This document shows positions 45,594 through 56,051 of a stretch of 64,000 bases of DNA, one piece after another. Position 1 is the first letter of the stretch. Each line of letters opens with the position of its first letter. Made by a program: the position numbers and the translations under genes. A model generated the notes under the pieces. That model worked only from the letters and a program-made list of their open reading frames with translations, made no database searches and was not told the DNA's origin. Location: contig NW_026731982.1 of NCBI RefSeq assembly GCF_028476545.1, positions 387,001 through 451,000 of the forward strand, given 5' to 3'. This DNA is from Physella acuta. Lineage: Eukaryota > Mollusca > Gastropoda > Physidae.

Positions 45594-46070
45594 TTGACGT
45601 TTTTCTGCTACATCAATTTTACGTCAATACAGATTTGTTTTGATAGACTCAGTGTTTTAAATTGTGTAACTGTTACATCAATTTTACATCAATACAGATT
45701 TGTTTTGATAGGCTCAGTGTTTTAAAGTGTGTAACTGTTACATCAATTTTACATCAATACAGATTTGTTTTTAAAGGCTCAGTGTTTTAAAGTGTGTAAC
45801 TGTTACATCAATTTTACGTCAATACAGATTTGTTTTGATAGGCTCAGTGTTTTAAAGTGTGTAACTGTTACATCAATTTTACGTCAATACAAATTTGTTT
45901 TGATTGGCTCAGTATTTTAAAATGGGTAACTGTTACATCAATTTTACGTCAATACAGATTTATTTTGATAGGCTCAGTGTTTTAAATTGTGTAACTGTTA
46001 CATCAATTTTACGTCAATACAAATTTGTTTTGATAGGCTCAGTGTTTTAAAGTGTGTAACTGTTACACAA
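45594..46070. repeat. 65-bp tandem repeat, 7 units
   Basis: Unit GTTACATCAATTTTACGTCA then ATACAGATTTGTTTTGATAG, GCTCAGTGTTTTAAAGTGTG and TAACT. Units differ at a few positions (ACGTCA/ACATCA, AATTG/AGTGT). Confidence 0.92.
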
Positions 46071-46639
46071 GTTTGGATAACCCTGGGTTAAACTGTGTGA
46101 TATTTATTTTATTAGCAACGCGTTGTGTTTAAGTGTGTATATTTGTATGTACATATAATTTGCGCTGACGTCACTGGTATTGTGAGGCGTGCGATGAAAC
46201 TAGCTGCCATCTAAGACTGCGTTATACAATTCAATGTTGGATCTGTTCAGTACATAACTATTTAAATCCGTCTTCTACAGTCATGTGTTTCTTAGAGATA
46301 ACCCGATTGGTTTATTTATTTAGTTGATCCAAACAATCAATAGCTGAAAAACAAAAATCTTTTGTAAGTCACGTTCATGAGATACCTCAGTCAAAGAGAA
46401 ACAAACGATATGGGGAGGGGGAGGGAGGGGTGTACTAGTAGTTTGATCTGAAATCTTGGCTTTAGTGGATTGTATCTTTTGCTTGGTTTCGTTTGTCTCT
46501 AAATACAATTCTCGTGTTGCCTGTCTCTTTCTTTCTCTTGCAATAGACGTCATCATGCGCTGGGTGCCAGTTCTTAGTTTTCTGAAATAGTTTATTGTGG
46601 GGTAGGTATTTTTTTCGTTGTTTTGACTATATGGTTGAT
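46071..46639. other. No recognised gene
   Basis: No coding similarity. A G-rich patch at 46411-46430. Confidence 0.4.
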
Positions 46640-46765
46640 TTTCTGCTGTGTTGTTGTTGACGGCGTTACTTTATTGATTTGTTCTGTTGTTGATTTTCCA
46701 GCGGGTACATACACTGAAGTCGATGTTTGTTTGTCTATTTGAATAGCCGTTAATAAAAAGAAAGA
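46640..46765 (-). repeat. Dispersed repeat R6, copy 2
   Basis: Matches 40910-41040 over GACGGCGTTACTTTATTGAT and CCAGCGGGTACATACACTG. Confidence 0.6.
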
Positions 46766-46799
46766 GAAATATTACATTTCTGTTAATTGCCTCAGACAT

Positions 46800-46950
46800 A
46801 TAATTTACAACGTCTGATTGCCTTGCCATGTTCGCTTAAGTATTACAGTTTTCATCATCGGCTTGTGAGGACTGATACAGATTTACAAAAGTTATATTTC
46901 TTTCTTACTTGTAGTCTACTTTCATTCAATTAAAATGGTTTACTTATACA
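46800..46950 (-). repeat. Dispersed repeat R2, copy 3
   Basis: Inverted relative to 8065 and 17240. Contains GTATTACAGTTTTCATCATC and GGCTTGTGAGGACTGATACA, then TTTCTTACTTGTAGTCTACT. Confidence 0.6.
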
Positions 46951-47039
46951 TATATAATTATAATAGGAAATAACTATGACCGATCTAATCTTCATCAAAA
47001 ATAAAATCAATAAAATGTTTAATAAAAATATGTTTTAAC

Positions 47040-47459
47040 AAAGTAATTTGCCCACACATTAAGCAATGAGTAGGCACCACGAGTTGCACAAAACCCAGAG
47101 CTTTAAAGACACACAATTTGTTTAACAAAACGTATACTAAGTACACAGACATCTAAGCGGAACATTTTTTATTTTAAAATTAAATGTTACTGAATCGCCA
47201 GTTTGCGAATAAAAATGCTTTAGCAAAACTCTGTTGACAACACAACCCGTTAAAGCTGGAATTAAAAGGCGAACTCAACATTTTCAAAGGCCGACACGTC
47301 TCATGGGGTATTTCTAGAATTTTTTTTTTTTTAAAGTGATTTAAAATATAAAATACAAAAGACGTTTTTATCAAGAAATACATCGTGTATATGAGTAAAT
47401 AAACTGAAATTAATGCCAGGCGAGCAGTAGACATTAATTGCAAATCAATTGTGGTGAAT
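47040..47459. other. R4 fragment and unassigned sequence
   Basis: 47040-47100 carries the R4 words CCCACACATTAAGCAATGAG and CACGAGTTGCAC. The rest is unassigned. Confidence 0.4.
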
Positions 47460-48062
47460 GGTGTCGTGCGGCGTCAAACCGGCCCGTGACAAAACGGCCC
47501 CGTCAAAACAACCCCGACAAAACGGCCCCGTCAAAATAGCCCCGTCATATCGGCCCCGTCAAAAGGTTCATAGACAAATGGATCCCGTCATTTAGGCTCC
47601 AGTCAAAAGGGCTACCGTCAATAAGGCTCGCGACAAAAGGGCTCCCGTCAATAAGGATTCTAACAAATAGGCTCCCGTCATTACGACAACCGACAATTTG
47701 GCTCATATCATTTAGGCTCCCGTCATTTAGGCTCCAGTCAATTAGGCTCACGACAAAAATGGCTCCAGACAAAAGGGCTCCCAGCAAAAGGGCTCCCGTC
47801 AATATAGTTCCTGATAAAAGGGCTTCCGTCATTTAGGCTCGCCTCAAATTGGCTCCCGTTAAATTGGCTCATGACAAAAAGGCTCCGGTCATTAAGACTC
47901 TCGATAAATTGACTCCCGTCTATGCGGCTCCCGTCATTTAGGATCCCGTTATTTAGGCTCGCGACAAATTGGCTCCCGTCAATATGGTTCCTGACAAAAA
48001 GGCTCGTTATTTTGGCTCTCGTCAATACGGCTCCCGACATAATGATAATGGCTCATGTCAAC
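47460..48062. repeat. Left inverted arm of the foldback element
   Basis: About 34 units of 15-18 bp, each with a GGCT-C-CGTCA or GGCTC-CGACAA core. Outer 110 bp use GGCCCCGTC. Chance open frames occur on minus because many units lack stops; not a gene. Confidence 0.85.
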
Positions 48063-48431
48063 ACCCACCATTCCTAAATGGACAACAGAAATAAGCCTAA
48101 GATAATAAAGCGTCCTTAGCTTTAGGTCGCCATGTCTTAATTTAAAAAAAAAAGTATTTCTCGTACAGTATTAATTTTTAGTTTAGTGGTCATCTGTTAC
48201 ATTTCTACTTATGAGTGTAGGATGCTGCAGCCCATTATACACATGACGGGTTAGGGTCCCTACGATACAATTACAGTCAATATGCTTCCAGGTTAAAAAA
48301 AAATATGACTTCTTTGACTCGTTGCCCCCTTTTGATAGCCAAATAGAGGACACGTAACTGTTTGACCGATCCTCCAAAGTGTACTGTGGCGGATGGGGCA
48401 AGGGATGGGCACCAATAAGGCCCAGTTCTAT
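48063..48431. other. Foldback loop, left part, unassigned
   Basis: Two overlapping minus-strand frames of 60-70 codons show no known domain. The segment 48370-48431 abuts the 28S fragment with no spacer, as at a template switch or recombination join. Confidence 0.35.
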
Positions 48432-48435
48432 TTCG

Positions 48436-48473
<38 letters not shown>

Positions 48474-48496
48474 AACGTCGCTATGAACGCTTGGCT

Positions 48497-48543
<47 letters not shown>

Positions 48544-48738
48544 TAAAACTCCTAAAGTCAAAAGATTCGATAGGCCACGCTTTCACGGTCTGTATTCGTA
48601 CTGAAAATCAAAATCAAGCGAGCTTTTGCCCTTTTGCTCTACGCGAGGTTTCCGTCCTCGCTGAGCTCGCCTTAGGACACCTGCGTTACCTTTTGACAGA
48701 TGTACCGCCCCAGTCAAACTCCCCGCTGTCGCCGGCAA
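48432..48738 (-). pseudogene. 28S rRNA fragment (domain V region)
   Basis: On minus it reads GAGTTTGACTGGGGCGGTAC, AACGCAGGTGTCCTAAGGCG, AAAAGCTCGCTTGATTTTGA, TTACCACAGGGATAACTGGC and GATCCTTCGATGTCGGCTCT. These are universally conserved peptidyl-transferase-centre sequences of the large ribosomal subunit rRNA. Homology stops at TTGCGAA (plus 48432), before the conserved GCAGAATTC would appear, and on the other side at about 48738. A few substitutions and one small change (CTATCGAATCTTTTG) indicate a dead copy. About 307 bp out of a gene of several kb. Confidence 0.93.
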
Positions 48739-49854
48739 AATTATTTTTAAAAAAAACAACAAAGTCCATGGCACGAGAAGCCGCTACACATGAAGTGGGC
48801 TTTCGTGATGCGTGGTTCTTCTTTGCGACATTGGTTAGGTACCCGAAATTCATTAAACATTTTTCAATGTTAAATAGGTGTTTGTGATAGTGGTTGAATT
48901 TGTATCCTGTATTATCTTATAATAAAAAATAATATAATACTAGAAACTTCAGTTCTATATACGTTTACTTTTTTTGGATTACAAGTAATATAATAGTAAA
49001 CTTTTAGGGCCTATACTTGGAATTATCTCCCCTGAGTAAGTTTTACAAAGGGCGATGCTGACTTACATAAACGCTTTGTTGTCTCTTTCAAGCTTTTCCC
49101 CGAGCCGACCTCCATCCCACCCCTCTTTTTAGCCTTGCAAGTATCGAGTAGATAAATGTATCGTTTATGAACTACTTCCTGGCAACATTTAACACTTCCG
49201 CACATTTTGTCAGACACTACACAGTACTGGTTCATCTAATTCACACTTCAAGTTAACACAAAACTTTTACCGCTCTTCATCTAGCATTGATGCCACACAA
49301 AGATAATACCGCTACTCATCCCAGCCTGTCATTGATGCCAAACTAGCAGATAACCATCTACCCCTCTCCGAATAACATCTCTCTATAGAGGCTTGCGATT
49401 TAAAGTAGACTAACACATTGCTTAAATGCATGCATAATATACAGACCACCCCCTCCCCCCACGCCTTGTAATACTAGCTAGTATGATTGTTAACATCTTT
49501 GTGTGTTGTTTTGTTAGTCCAGGGATCAATTTTTCAAAAGCATGTTTGCTAGCCGTCATCCTTTTATGACGTCAACATGGTGGGTGGAGTGTCGTGGACT
49601 GGAAAGGAGGGAGGGGGTCCATGCGGACATCCATATATTGAAATTAACATGTGAAAAACCTAGATAACAAACGCAAAATGTGTAATATGCATGCTAAATT
49701 TAAACAGAAACAGCTGAGCTTGGGTCGTGTGGCGTAAACAACAGCTCAGCATGCACTTAAATCAGGTTAATATAAAATTACAATACTCAAAACTTTGTAG
49801 AAAGCGAACTGTTTAAAGATAAAAATGTGATAACTCCTTAGAAAACGGTTTCTT
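48739..49854. other. Foldback loop, right part, unassigned
   Basis: No recognisable gene. AT-rich to 49020, then mixed. Contains AGCTGAGCTT and CAGCTCAGCATG words near 49710-49755 that form a weak inverted pair. Confidence 0.35.
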
Positions 49855-50446
49855 TGTCGGGAAGTGCTTTAAGTCGGGAGTTATTTAACCGGAGCAATTT
49901 TATAGTGAGCCAACAAGTCCGGAGTCATTTAGTCGGGAGCCAATTTGTCTGGATTTCTTTGTCTAGAGTCCAATTGCCGGGAGCCATTTTGTCTGGAGCC
50001 AATATGGCGGGAGTCCTTTTGTCGAGAGCTCAACTGTCGGGAGCCCATTTGTCGGGAGCCAATATGTTGGGAGCCCAATTGTCGGTAGCCAATGTGTCGT
50101 GAGCCCATTTGTCGAGAGCCCATTTATCGTGACCCCTAATGTCGAAAGCCAATATGTCGGGAGCCCATTTGTCGGGAGCCAATATGTCCTGAGCCTATCC
50201 GTCGGGAGCCAATATGTCGGAAGTCTATTTGTCGGGAGCCTAAATGTCGGGAGCCCATTTGTCGGGAGCCTATATGTCGCAAGTCAATATGACGGGAGCC
50301 CATTTGACGGGAGCCAATACGTCGGGGCCCTTTTGACGGGGCTATTTTGACGGGGTCGGTTTGGTCGGGAGTCGATTTGACGGGGTCATATTAACGGGGC
50401 CGTTTTGACGGGGCCGATTTGTCCCAGGTCGTTTTGACAGGGCACC
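49855..50446. repeat. Right inverted arm of the foldback element
   Basis: About 33 units of 17-18 bp with GTCGGGAGCC cores, turning into GACGGGGCC cores in the last 120 bp, the mirror of the left arm. Chance open frames on both strands. Confidence 0.85.
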
Positions 50447-50560
50447 ATCCTAATCAAATGCCAAATATTGAAATAAAAATGTTAGTGGCTCCTCAAAAAC
50501 TGAGAACTTACGTAAATTGTAAATATTGGCTCTTCCGGCTCAAAAGGTTGCCGACCCCTG
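50447..50560. mobile_element. Right half of a hAT MITE, cut by the foldback element
   Basis: Starts inside the MITE (AATCAAATGCCAAATATTGA, as at 26768-26787) and ends GGTTGCCGACCCCTG, followed by CACTAGAG. The other half is not on the far side of the foldback element. Confidence 0.75.
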
Positions 50561-50886
50561 CACTAGAGGGATGTCATCTATCTAGTCGATATGTTATGTA
50601 CATGATGTATGTACTAGAGGGATGTCATCTATCTAGTCGATATGTTATGTACATGATGCATGCACTAGAGCAGGGGTCGGCAACCTTTTGAAGCGGAAGA
50701 GCCAAAAGTTACAATTTTCACAATTTCCCTGGTTTTAAAGAGCCACTAAATTTTTTTTTATTCAAATATATATTTTTTTTTATTAAGGTTATTAGTATTT
50801 GCGCAAGGAGCTGGAGAGCCGCATCTTGATATCAAAAGAGCCGCAGGTTGCGACCCATGCACTAGAGGGATGTCATCTATCAGCTT
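50561..50886 (+). repeat. Tandem copies of a MITE target segment
   Basis: A 45-50-bp segment (CACTAGAGGGATGTCATCTA then TCTAGTCGATATGTTATGTA) occurs at 50561 and 50612 and, partly, at 50860. It is next to MITE ends each time, and appears inverted at 37607-37665. Confidence 0.8.
50671..50859. mobile_element. hAT MITE, TSD CACTAGAG
   Basis: Left end CAGGGGTCGGCAACCTTTTG; the right end is eroded (GGTTGCGACCCATG). A perfect 8-bp duplication CACTAGAG lies at 50663-50670 and 50860-50867. Confidence 0.9.
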
Positions 50887-51440
50887 ACCGCTCCTTGTTA
50901 CAGCTACATTGTCATTTACATGACCTTACATCCTATTTATTATTCACAATGTGTATATACCTGCTTGCGGTCATCTCGCTGTTGCGTTCACACCCATCTA
51001 CCACTAACATCATCATTACACCACTTTGCCACTTCTAACATCACAACCGACATGAATAACATCATCATTACATACATTTGCCACCTCTACCATCACAACC
51101 AACTTGACTAAAGCCATCGTTACAACACTTTGCCACCTCAACAATAACAAATAACATGGCTAACATCATCACAACATCACCACCACAATTAACATCATAT
51201 CACCTTACAATACCCTACAATCACAATCACTACAACATCCAGCCACACTCCTGCATTAAAAACGTTTACCCAACAATTCTTATATTTTTGTATTGTAGGG
51301 TGGTGTCTAACTATACAAATATTGCTTTGTGGTCTATGTATGTCAGCGTTTGAAAGAGGTGTTTTAAATCAGTTACTTTTGTGTTCTCTTGTTCATATAC
51401 TCTACATACGTATACTCTATGTGTAATCTTTCTTTGCTGT
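50887..51440. other. CA/TA-rich stretch without gene
   Basis: Irregular ACATCATCATTACA and CACTTTGCCACCTC words recur between 51000 and 51180. No coding similarity. Confidence 0.45.
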
Positions 51441-51756
51441 AGTGTGTTGTATTGAAGTGAGCTACGACTACGTCTCTATTGTTAATGCTTGTGTAAACAC
51501 CTTTTGGTCGTTTTGTTTTAAGAATGTTATAGTTTCAATCTGTTCTCTGTCTGATGTCATTCTACGTTGTAACCCTAATGGGGGTCCTGTCGCGTCTTTA
51601 TGTACTAACACCATATTAAAGTCTACCATTATAATGTCTTTGTACTATGTGCTGGCTTATATACATGCTATTATAAATTGCTTCCTGTGCCCATTTTGGC
51701 TGTAGGTCGGGGCTTCTTAGCGGTTTGTTTTTGGGAGTTGGAATTTAAATAAAGAA

Positions 51757-51759
<3 letters not shown>
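51441..51759 (-). pseudogene. LINE endonuclease fragment
   Basis: On minus, one frame reads WAQEAIYNSMYISQHIVQRH and, after a frame change, IMVDFNMVLVHKDATGPPLG then LQRRMTSDREQIETITFLKQ. The VDFN word is the GDFN motif of the APE endonuclease of L1/Tx1 LINEs. Its DNA outside this motif (51680-51760) pairs with 61440-61535. It is a different, older LINE lineage from that at 31310. Confidence 0.7.
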
Positions 51760-51814
<55 letters not shown>

Positions 51815-52793
51815 TGAAATAGTATTTTATTACATTTTCTCTAATTTTACAAAACTGCTCAAATATTTAATGTATTTTGTGTTAGTTTTACATATTTTTA
51901 ATTTTAATTAAAAGTTGAACTTATTCTCAAAAGAACAACTTTACAAAATATGTGCAATACTAGTTTTACAAACATGTGATAAACATTCAATAAAGTCACT
52001 TCTTGTGTACTGTGTTGTTTTAAACATTTATTGATTTTATGAAAAAATTCTTTTCAGTACCTTTTTTTTATTTATACAAAAGATCCATATTGGAAACTAA
52101 CATTTCCTAAAGTTTATCATTATTTTTTAAAATCTAATACAACAACATATTGAATATCAGACAAACTATATGCATGGACTAATACAGGACAATTATTTCT
52201 TTAATTAAAATTAGTAATGTATAAATAATGAATTAAAATAGTTACAATTGAACCCCTAGAAAATTAGAAACCTAATGTTTACAATAGTATGAATCAATCA
52301 CCATGATGTATACAATTATCTTTTATAATACAATTTTCCACTATGCTACAAATCAATAATTTAATCTAGCAGTTAAAAAATGTGACTAGACTAGCCATAC
52401 AAGACACAAACGCACTCAGCACAGAGGTCATCAATTTTTGACTGCTTGTTGCTACACTCTACACAACAGATTAATCTGCCTCATCTGGGCGATGACCTGA
52501 CTTCAAGTTGGTCTCTATCTCCTGTGCTACCAACTGATCATCAAAGAACAGATAGTTGGTCATCCCTGTGCCCTCCACGTCACTGTAGATGTGACCTTTA
52601 TTCTCGCCCAAGTTGAATAAAAGGTCAAGGTCATACCCGCTGTCCGTGATGTAAGCATGCGCACTGAGACATCAAATTACATCAATGTTTTTATAACGGG
52701 TTTGACAGCTTGGAAAAAAGTTTAAAAGCATTTCAAAATCTGTAAATTAGACCCCGGATACGCTGGCATCGATTGGGTAGAATTCCTTTATGT
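51760..52793 (-). mobile_element. Retrocopy of a host transcript, TSD TAAAGAACAA
   Basis: A 54-base T run (51760-51813) is a poly(A) tail on minus, preceded by AATAAA about 15 bases upstream. A perfect 10-bp duplication TAAAGAACAA lies at 51750-51759 and 52794-52803. The paralogous region at 61530 lacks the insert. The body holds a coding exon (52471-52663), a 3' UTR, and about 130 bp upstream that looks like unspliced intron. Long pure poly(A) and exact duplication mean a recent insertion by LINE machinery. Confidence 0.88.
52471..52663 (-). pseudogene. Terminal coding exon of an unidentified host gene (in retrocopy)
   Basis: Reads AHAYITDSGYDLDLLFNLGE, NKGHIYSDVEGTGMTNYLFF and DDQLVAQEIETNLKSGHRPD, ending EAD-stop: 64 codons, acidic, no cysteine, no membrane segment. 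I do not recognise the family. The exon edge is set by TTTGATGTCTCAG just upstream on minus (ends 52664), a good 3' splice site, and by an in-frame TGA immediately before it. No stop or shift is inside. As the copy lacks the rest of the gene and lies in a retroposed insert, it is most likely not functional. The source gene should exist elsewhere in the genome. Confidence 0.7.
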
Positions 52794-52803
52794 TAAAGAA
52801 CAA

Positions 52804-53180
52804 CCAACAACTAAGCAGTAGAAGCAAGACAGTCCGGCTGTATAGTTTAAACTAAAATTTTGCACCTTAACAAAATACATGATAAAGTATTCTAAAGCGT
52901 TGTGTTTTTAGAAAAAGCAATACTTGATTATTATACATTTTATTACATGTCTATGTTTACAAATAAATAAAATTATAATAGATTTTATAAAAGAAAAAGA
53001 AAAGTAAATATCGTATTTTATTTTGTATTTCTATCAAATTTCTGTTGAAATGCTTTTAAGAAGAAAAAGATGCATTAATTACCTTACTTCTTCTAAATAT
53101 GTGAATGGGGCGTAAGTAATTAGTGCCATATTGAATAACTGAAAATTAGTTCGTAAAAACGAGAAGCTAGAAAAATGTGG
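52804..53180 (-). repeat. Right part of the interrupted LINE relic
   Basis: Pairs with 61555-61880: AGTTTAAACTAAAATTTTGC, CTATCAAATTTCTGTT, TGCATTAATTACC, TTCTAAATATGTGAATGGG. Together with 51441-51759 it is the flanking half of the old site. Confidence 0.75.
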
Positions 53181-53259
53181 GCTGCTGTTTTTAAAAAGAA
53201 AAATAATGTAGGTCTAGCTGGGGATATGGATCTGTAAAATGAGATGGGGGGTGATACAA

Positions 53260-54545
53260 TGTGGCCATCTTTACACATGTATTAATCTGGTGTGGCCATC
53301 TTTACAAATATATTAATCGGGTGTGGCCATCTTTACAAATGTGTTAATCGGGTGTGGCCATCTTTACAAATGTGTTAATCGGGTGTGGTCGTCTTTACAA
53401 ATGTATTAATCGGGTGTGGCCATCTTTACAAATGTATTACTCGGGTGTGGTCGTCTTTACAAATGTATTAATCGGGTGTGGCCATCTTTACAAATGTATT
53501 AATTGGGTGTGGCCATCTTTACAAATGTATTAATCGGGTGTGGCCATCTTTACAAATGTATTAATCGGGTGTGGCCATCTTTACAAATGTGTTAATCGGG
53601 TGTGGCCATCTTTACAAATGTGTTAATCGGGTGTGGCCATCTTTACAAATGTGTTAATCGGGTGTGGCCATCTTTACAAATGTGTTAATCGGGTGTGGCC
53701 ATCTTTACAAATGTATTAATCGGGTGTGGCCATCTTTACAAATGTATTTATCGGGTGTGGCCATCTTTACAAATGTGTTAATCGGGTGTGGTCGTCTTTA
53801 CAAATGTATTAATCGGGTGTGGCCATCTTTACAAATGTATTAATCGTGTGTGGTCGTCTTTACCAATGTATTAATCGGGTGTGGCCATCTTTACAAATGT
53901 ATTAATCGGGTGTGGTCGTCTTTACAAATGTATTAATCGGGTGTGGCCATCTTTACAAATGTATTAATCGGGTGTGGCCGTCTTTACAAATGTTTTAATC
54001 GGGTGTGGTCGTCTTTACAAATGTATTAATCGGGTGTGGCCATCTTTACAAATGTATTAATCGGGTGCGGCCATCTTTTCAAATGTATTAATCGGGTGTG
54101 GCCATCTTTACAAATGTATTAATCGGGTGCGGCCATCTTTACAAATGTATTAATCGGGTGTGGCCATCTTTACAAATGTATTAATCGGGTGTGGCCATCT
54201 TTACAAATGTATTAATCGGGTGTGGCCATCTTTACAAATATATTAATCGGGTGTGGCCATCTTTACAAATGTATTAATCGGGTGTGGCCATCTTTACAAA
54301 TGTATTATTCGGGTGTGGCCATCTTTACAAATGTATTAATCGGGTGTGGCCATCTTTACAAATGTATTAATCGGGTGTGGCCATCTTTACAAATGTATTA
54401 ATCGGGTGTGGCCATCTTTACAAATGTATTAATCGGGTGTGGCCATCTTTACAAATGTATTAATCGGGTGTGGTCATCTTTACAAATGTATTAATCGGGT
54501 GTGGTCATCTTTACAAATGTATTAATCGGGTGTGGCCATCTTTAC
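53260..54545. repeat. 31-bp minisatellite, about 41 units
   Basis: Unit GGGTGTGGCCATCTTTACAA then ATGTATTAATC. Two subtypes, GGCCATC and GGTCGTC, with TATTAATC/TGTTAATC variants. GTCGTC units are scattered through 53390-54010 and absent afterwards. No frame is maintained. Confidence 0.95.
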
Positions 54546-54593
54546 TCAAAAAAATTGAGACTAATTATCTGAAATATGGAAATTGAAGTTTAA

Positions 54594-56051
54594 CCTTTAT
54601 TTACGGAATTAAGTTCTGAATGAAATTTTTTCTTAATCAATGTGTTATCGTATTGCTTTTGGCACATTTAAAGTTTATGTCGAAGGAAATTTCGTTTCAT
54701 AAATTTTTAGTGGCCCAAACATATATTGGTACTTATAAGTACCGTCAGGAATGTAGGACATTTTTTCCAAAAAAAATTTTTTTTGCAAAACAGGAACAAA
54801 CGATACCATTTAGTAACTAATAACATGGCAATGATTATAAAAATCATTTTTGTAATTTTCACGCATAAATACAGCACAAAAGTGTATTTTAAGTACGATT
54901 TTTACTGGATTTTCTATTGGAACACATCTTAGACCTCAAACACAGCAAAAGTTGCCGACATGTCATGCTCCCTCATTCTTATCTGTGGTCTTTTTGGTGT
55001 AGCAACGGTCGCCGGACTGAACATGCTTTTTCTGGAAGCTTTCAATAGCTATTACAATGAGCCGCATAAACAAACAAAAGCCTAGTCATTCAGCACACAA
55101 CTAGGGCCTACTAGTAATACTAGTAATAACATTCTAGTAGGCTACAATTATACAAGTCTACACTACAGTGTAAAGTTCATAAATAGAAGTGAGCTCAATG
55201 TGTTTAGGATAGTCGTAGTGGCCTACTGTTTTCTGTTTGCTGATTAAAATGTACCATATAGATCTATACTATATGCAGAAATATGGGCTATTACTAGTCT
55301 ACTTGTATACATTACGTAAATGCTAGTTATTGTAGGCAAGACAGTTTATTGCAGTAAATATAACTAACAAATTAAATATTACTACTTGAACTAGGCTTTG
55401 GTATACAAATGAAGTATACTAAACCTAGTAAATGAGCCTGCAACTGCTACGTTTATTATTGTTATTCTTTTACTACTAGAAATCAACATGTAATTACACT
55501 ATTTCTATGGTAAAACATATGCTAACCTTCTTATAAATGTGTAAATATCATTTTTTGAGTACATTTCGATAATTAATTATCAAAATAATATTTATGTCAC
55601 TTCACATCGAAAATTCGCCATTTTCTAGAAATCCTAAAAAATGACCGTGTGCCCTGACGGTACTTATAAGTCCACTTGTAAACATCGATCTATTACATAG
55701 ACAATTTGATAAAAATTGTAAAACTAGAAGTTAGACGCGTTTCCCTGACTATTAAAGGTGCCAATAAAAAATATTTGGGGTTGAAAACTTGAAAAATAAG
55801 GTAAAACAAAGGGAAATCAGGAACGTGTGTGAGAACTGTGCAGAACAATTGTGAACTACCGATACAGCAAGACATTGAAAATGGCGCCACACCAGAAATT
55901 TTCAAAAACCATCGATACCTCCAACTACCGTCGACTCAGGGGAGATAATACTATTAATTACCTCAAAAAATTTTAAAATTCGTATTAAATTAAAAATAAT
56001 ACAGGCACCTAATTAAAGTGGTACTTATAAGTACCGTCAGTAGATAAAGGG
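54594..56051. mobile_element. piggyBac-like element, TSD TTAA, inside a tandem array
   Basis: TTAA borders both ends (54590-54593, 56052-56055). The right end (inverted) reads CCCTTTATCTACTGACGG then TACTTATAAGTACC; the left end CCTTTATTTACGG is a shortened version. Palindromic GGTACTTATAAGTACC lies at 54728-54743 and 56020-56035, with an inverted partial at 55657-55674, like piggyBac subterminal repeats. No transposase is readable, so non-autonomous. Removing 54594-56055 restores a continuous tandem unit. Confidence 0.7.

Larger units (their letters stand above)
47460..50446. mobile_element. Foldback-type element with repeat-built inverted arms
   Basis: Left arm 47460-48062 and right arm 49855-50446 are inverted relative to each other. 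Both are built from degenerate 17-18-bp units (GGCTCCCGTCAATAA type on the left, TTGTCGGGAGCCAATAT on the right). Both arms switch to GGCCCCGTCAAAACG-type units at their outer ends, so the zoning is mirrored. Termini GGTGTCGTG and (inverted) GGTGCCCTG match. The loop of about 1.8 kb holds a 28S rRNA fragment and no transposase. Long inverted arms of internal short repeats are the foldback (FB) architecture. No clear target duplication (at most AT). The right end abuts a truncated hAT MITE. Confidence 0.75.

Noticed and set aside
47545-48040. Minus-strand frames of about 100 codons with pentapeptide-like SLNDGSQF repeats
   Set aside because: The arms of the foldback element give repetitive frames on both strands; pentapeptide-like look follows from the 15-18-bp DNA unit.
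48393-48887. 164-codon plus-strand frame
   Set aside because: Antisense reading of the 28S rRNA fragment; rRNA on the minus strand explains the openness.
49854-50350. Plus-strand frames with LSGAxLSGAxL repeats that resemble pentapeptide-repeat proteins
   Set aside because: Same cause as the left arm; no signal, start or conserved flank, and the opposite strand is equally open.
51760-52793. Interpretation of 52471-52663 as the last exon of a gene resident here
   Set aside because: The exact 10-bp duplication, 54-base poly(A) and uninterrupted paralogue at 61.5 kb show a retroposed insert; kept as the less likely alternative.
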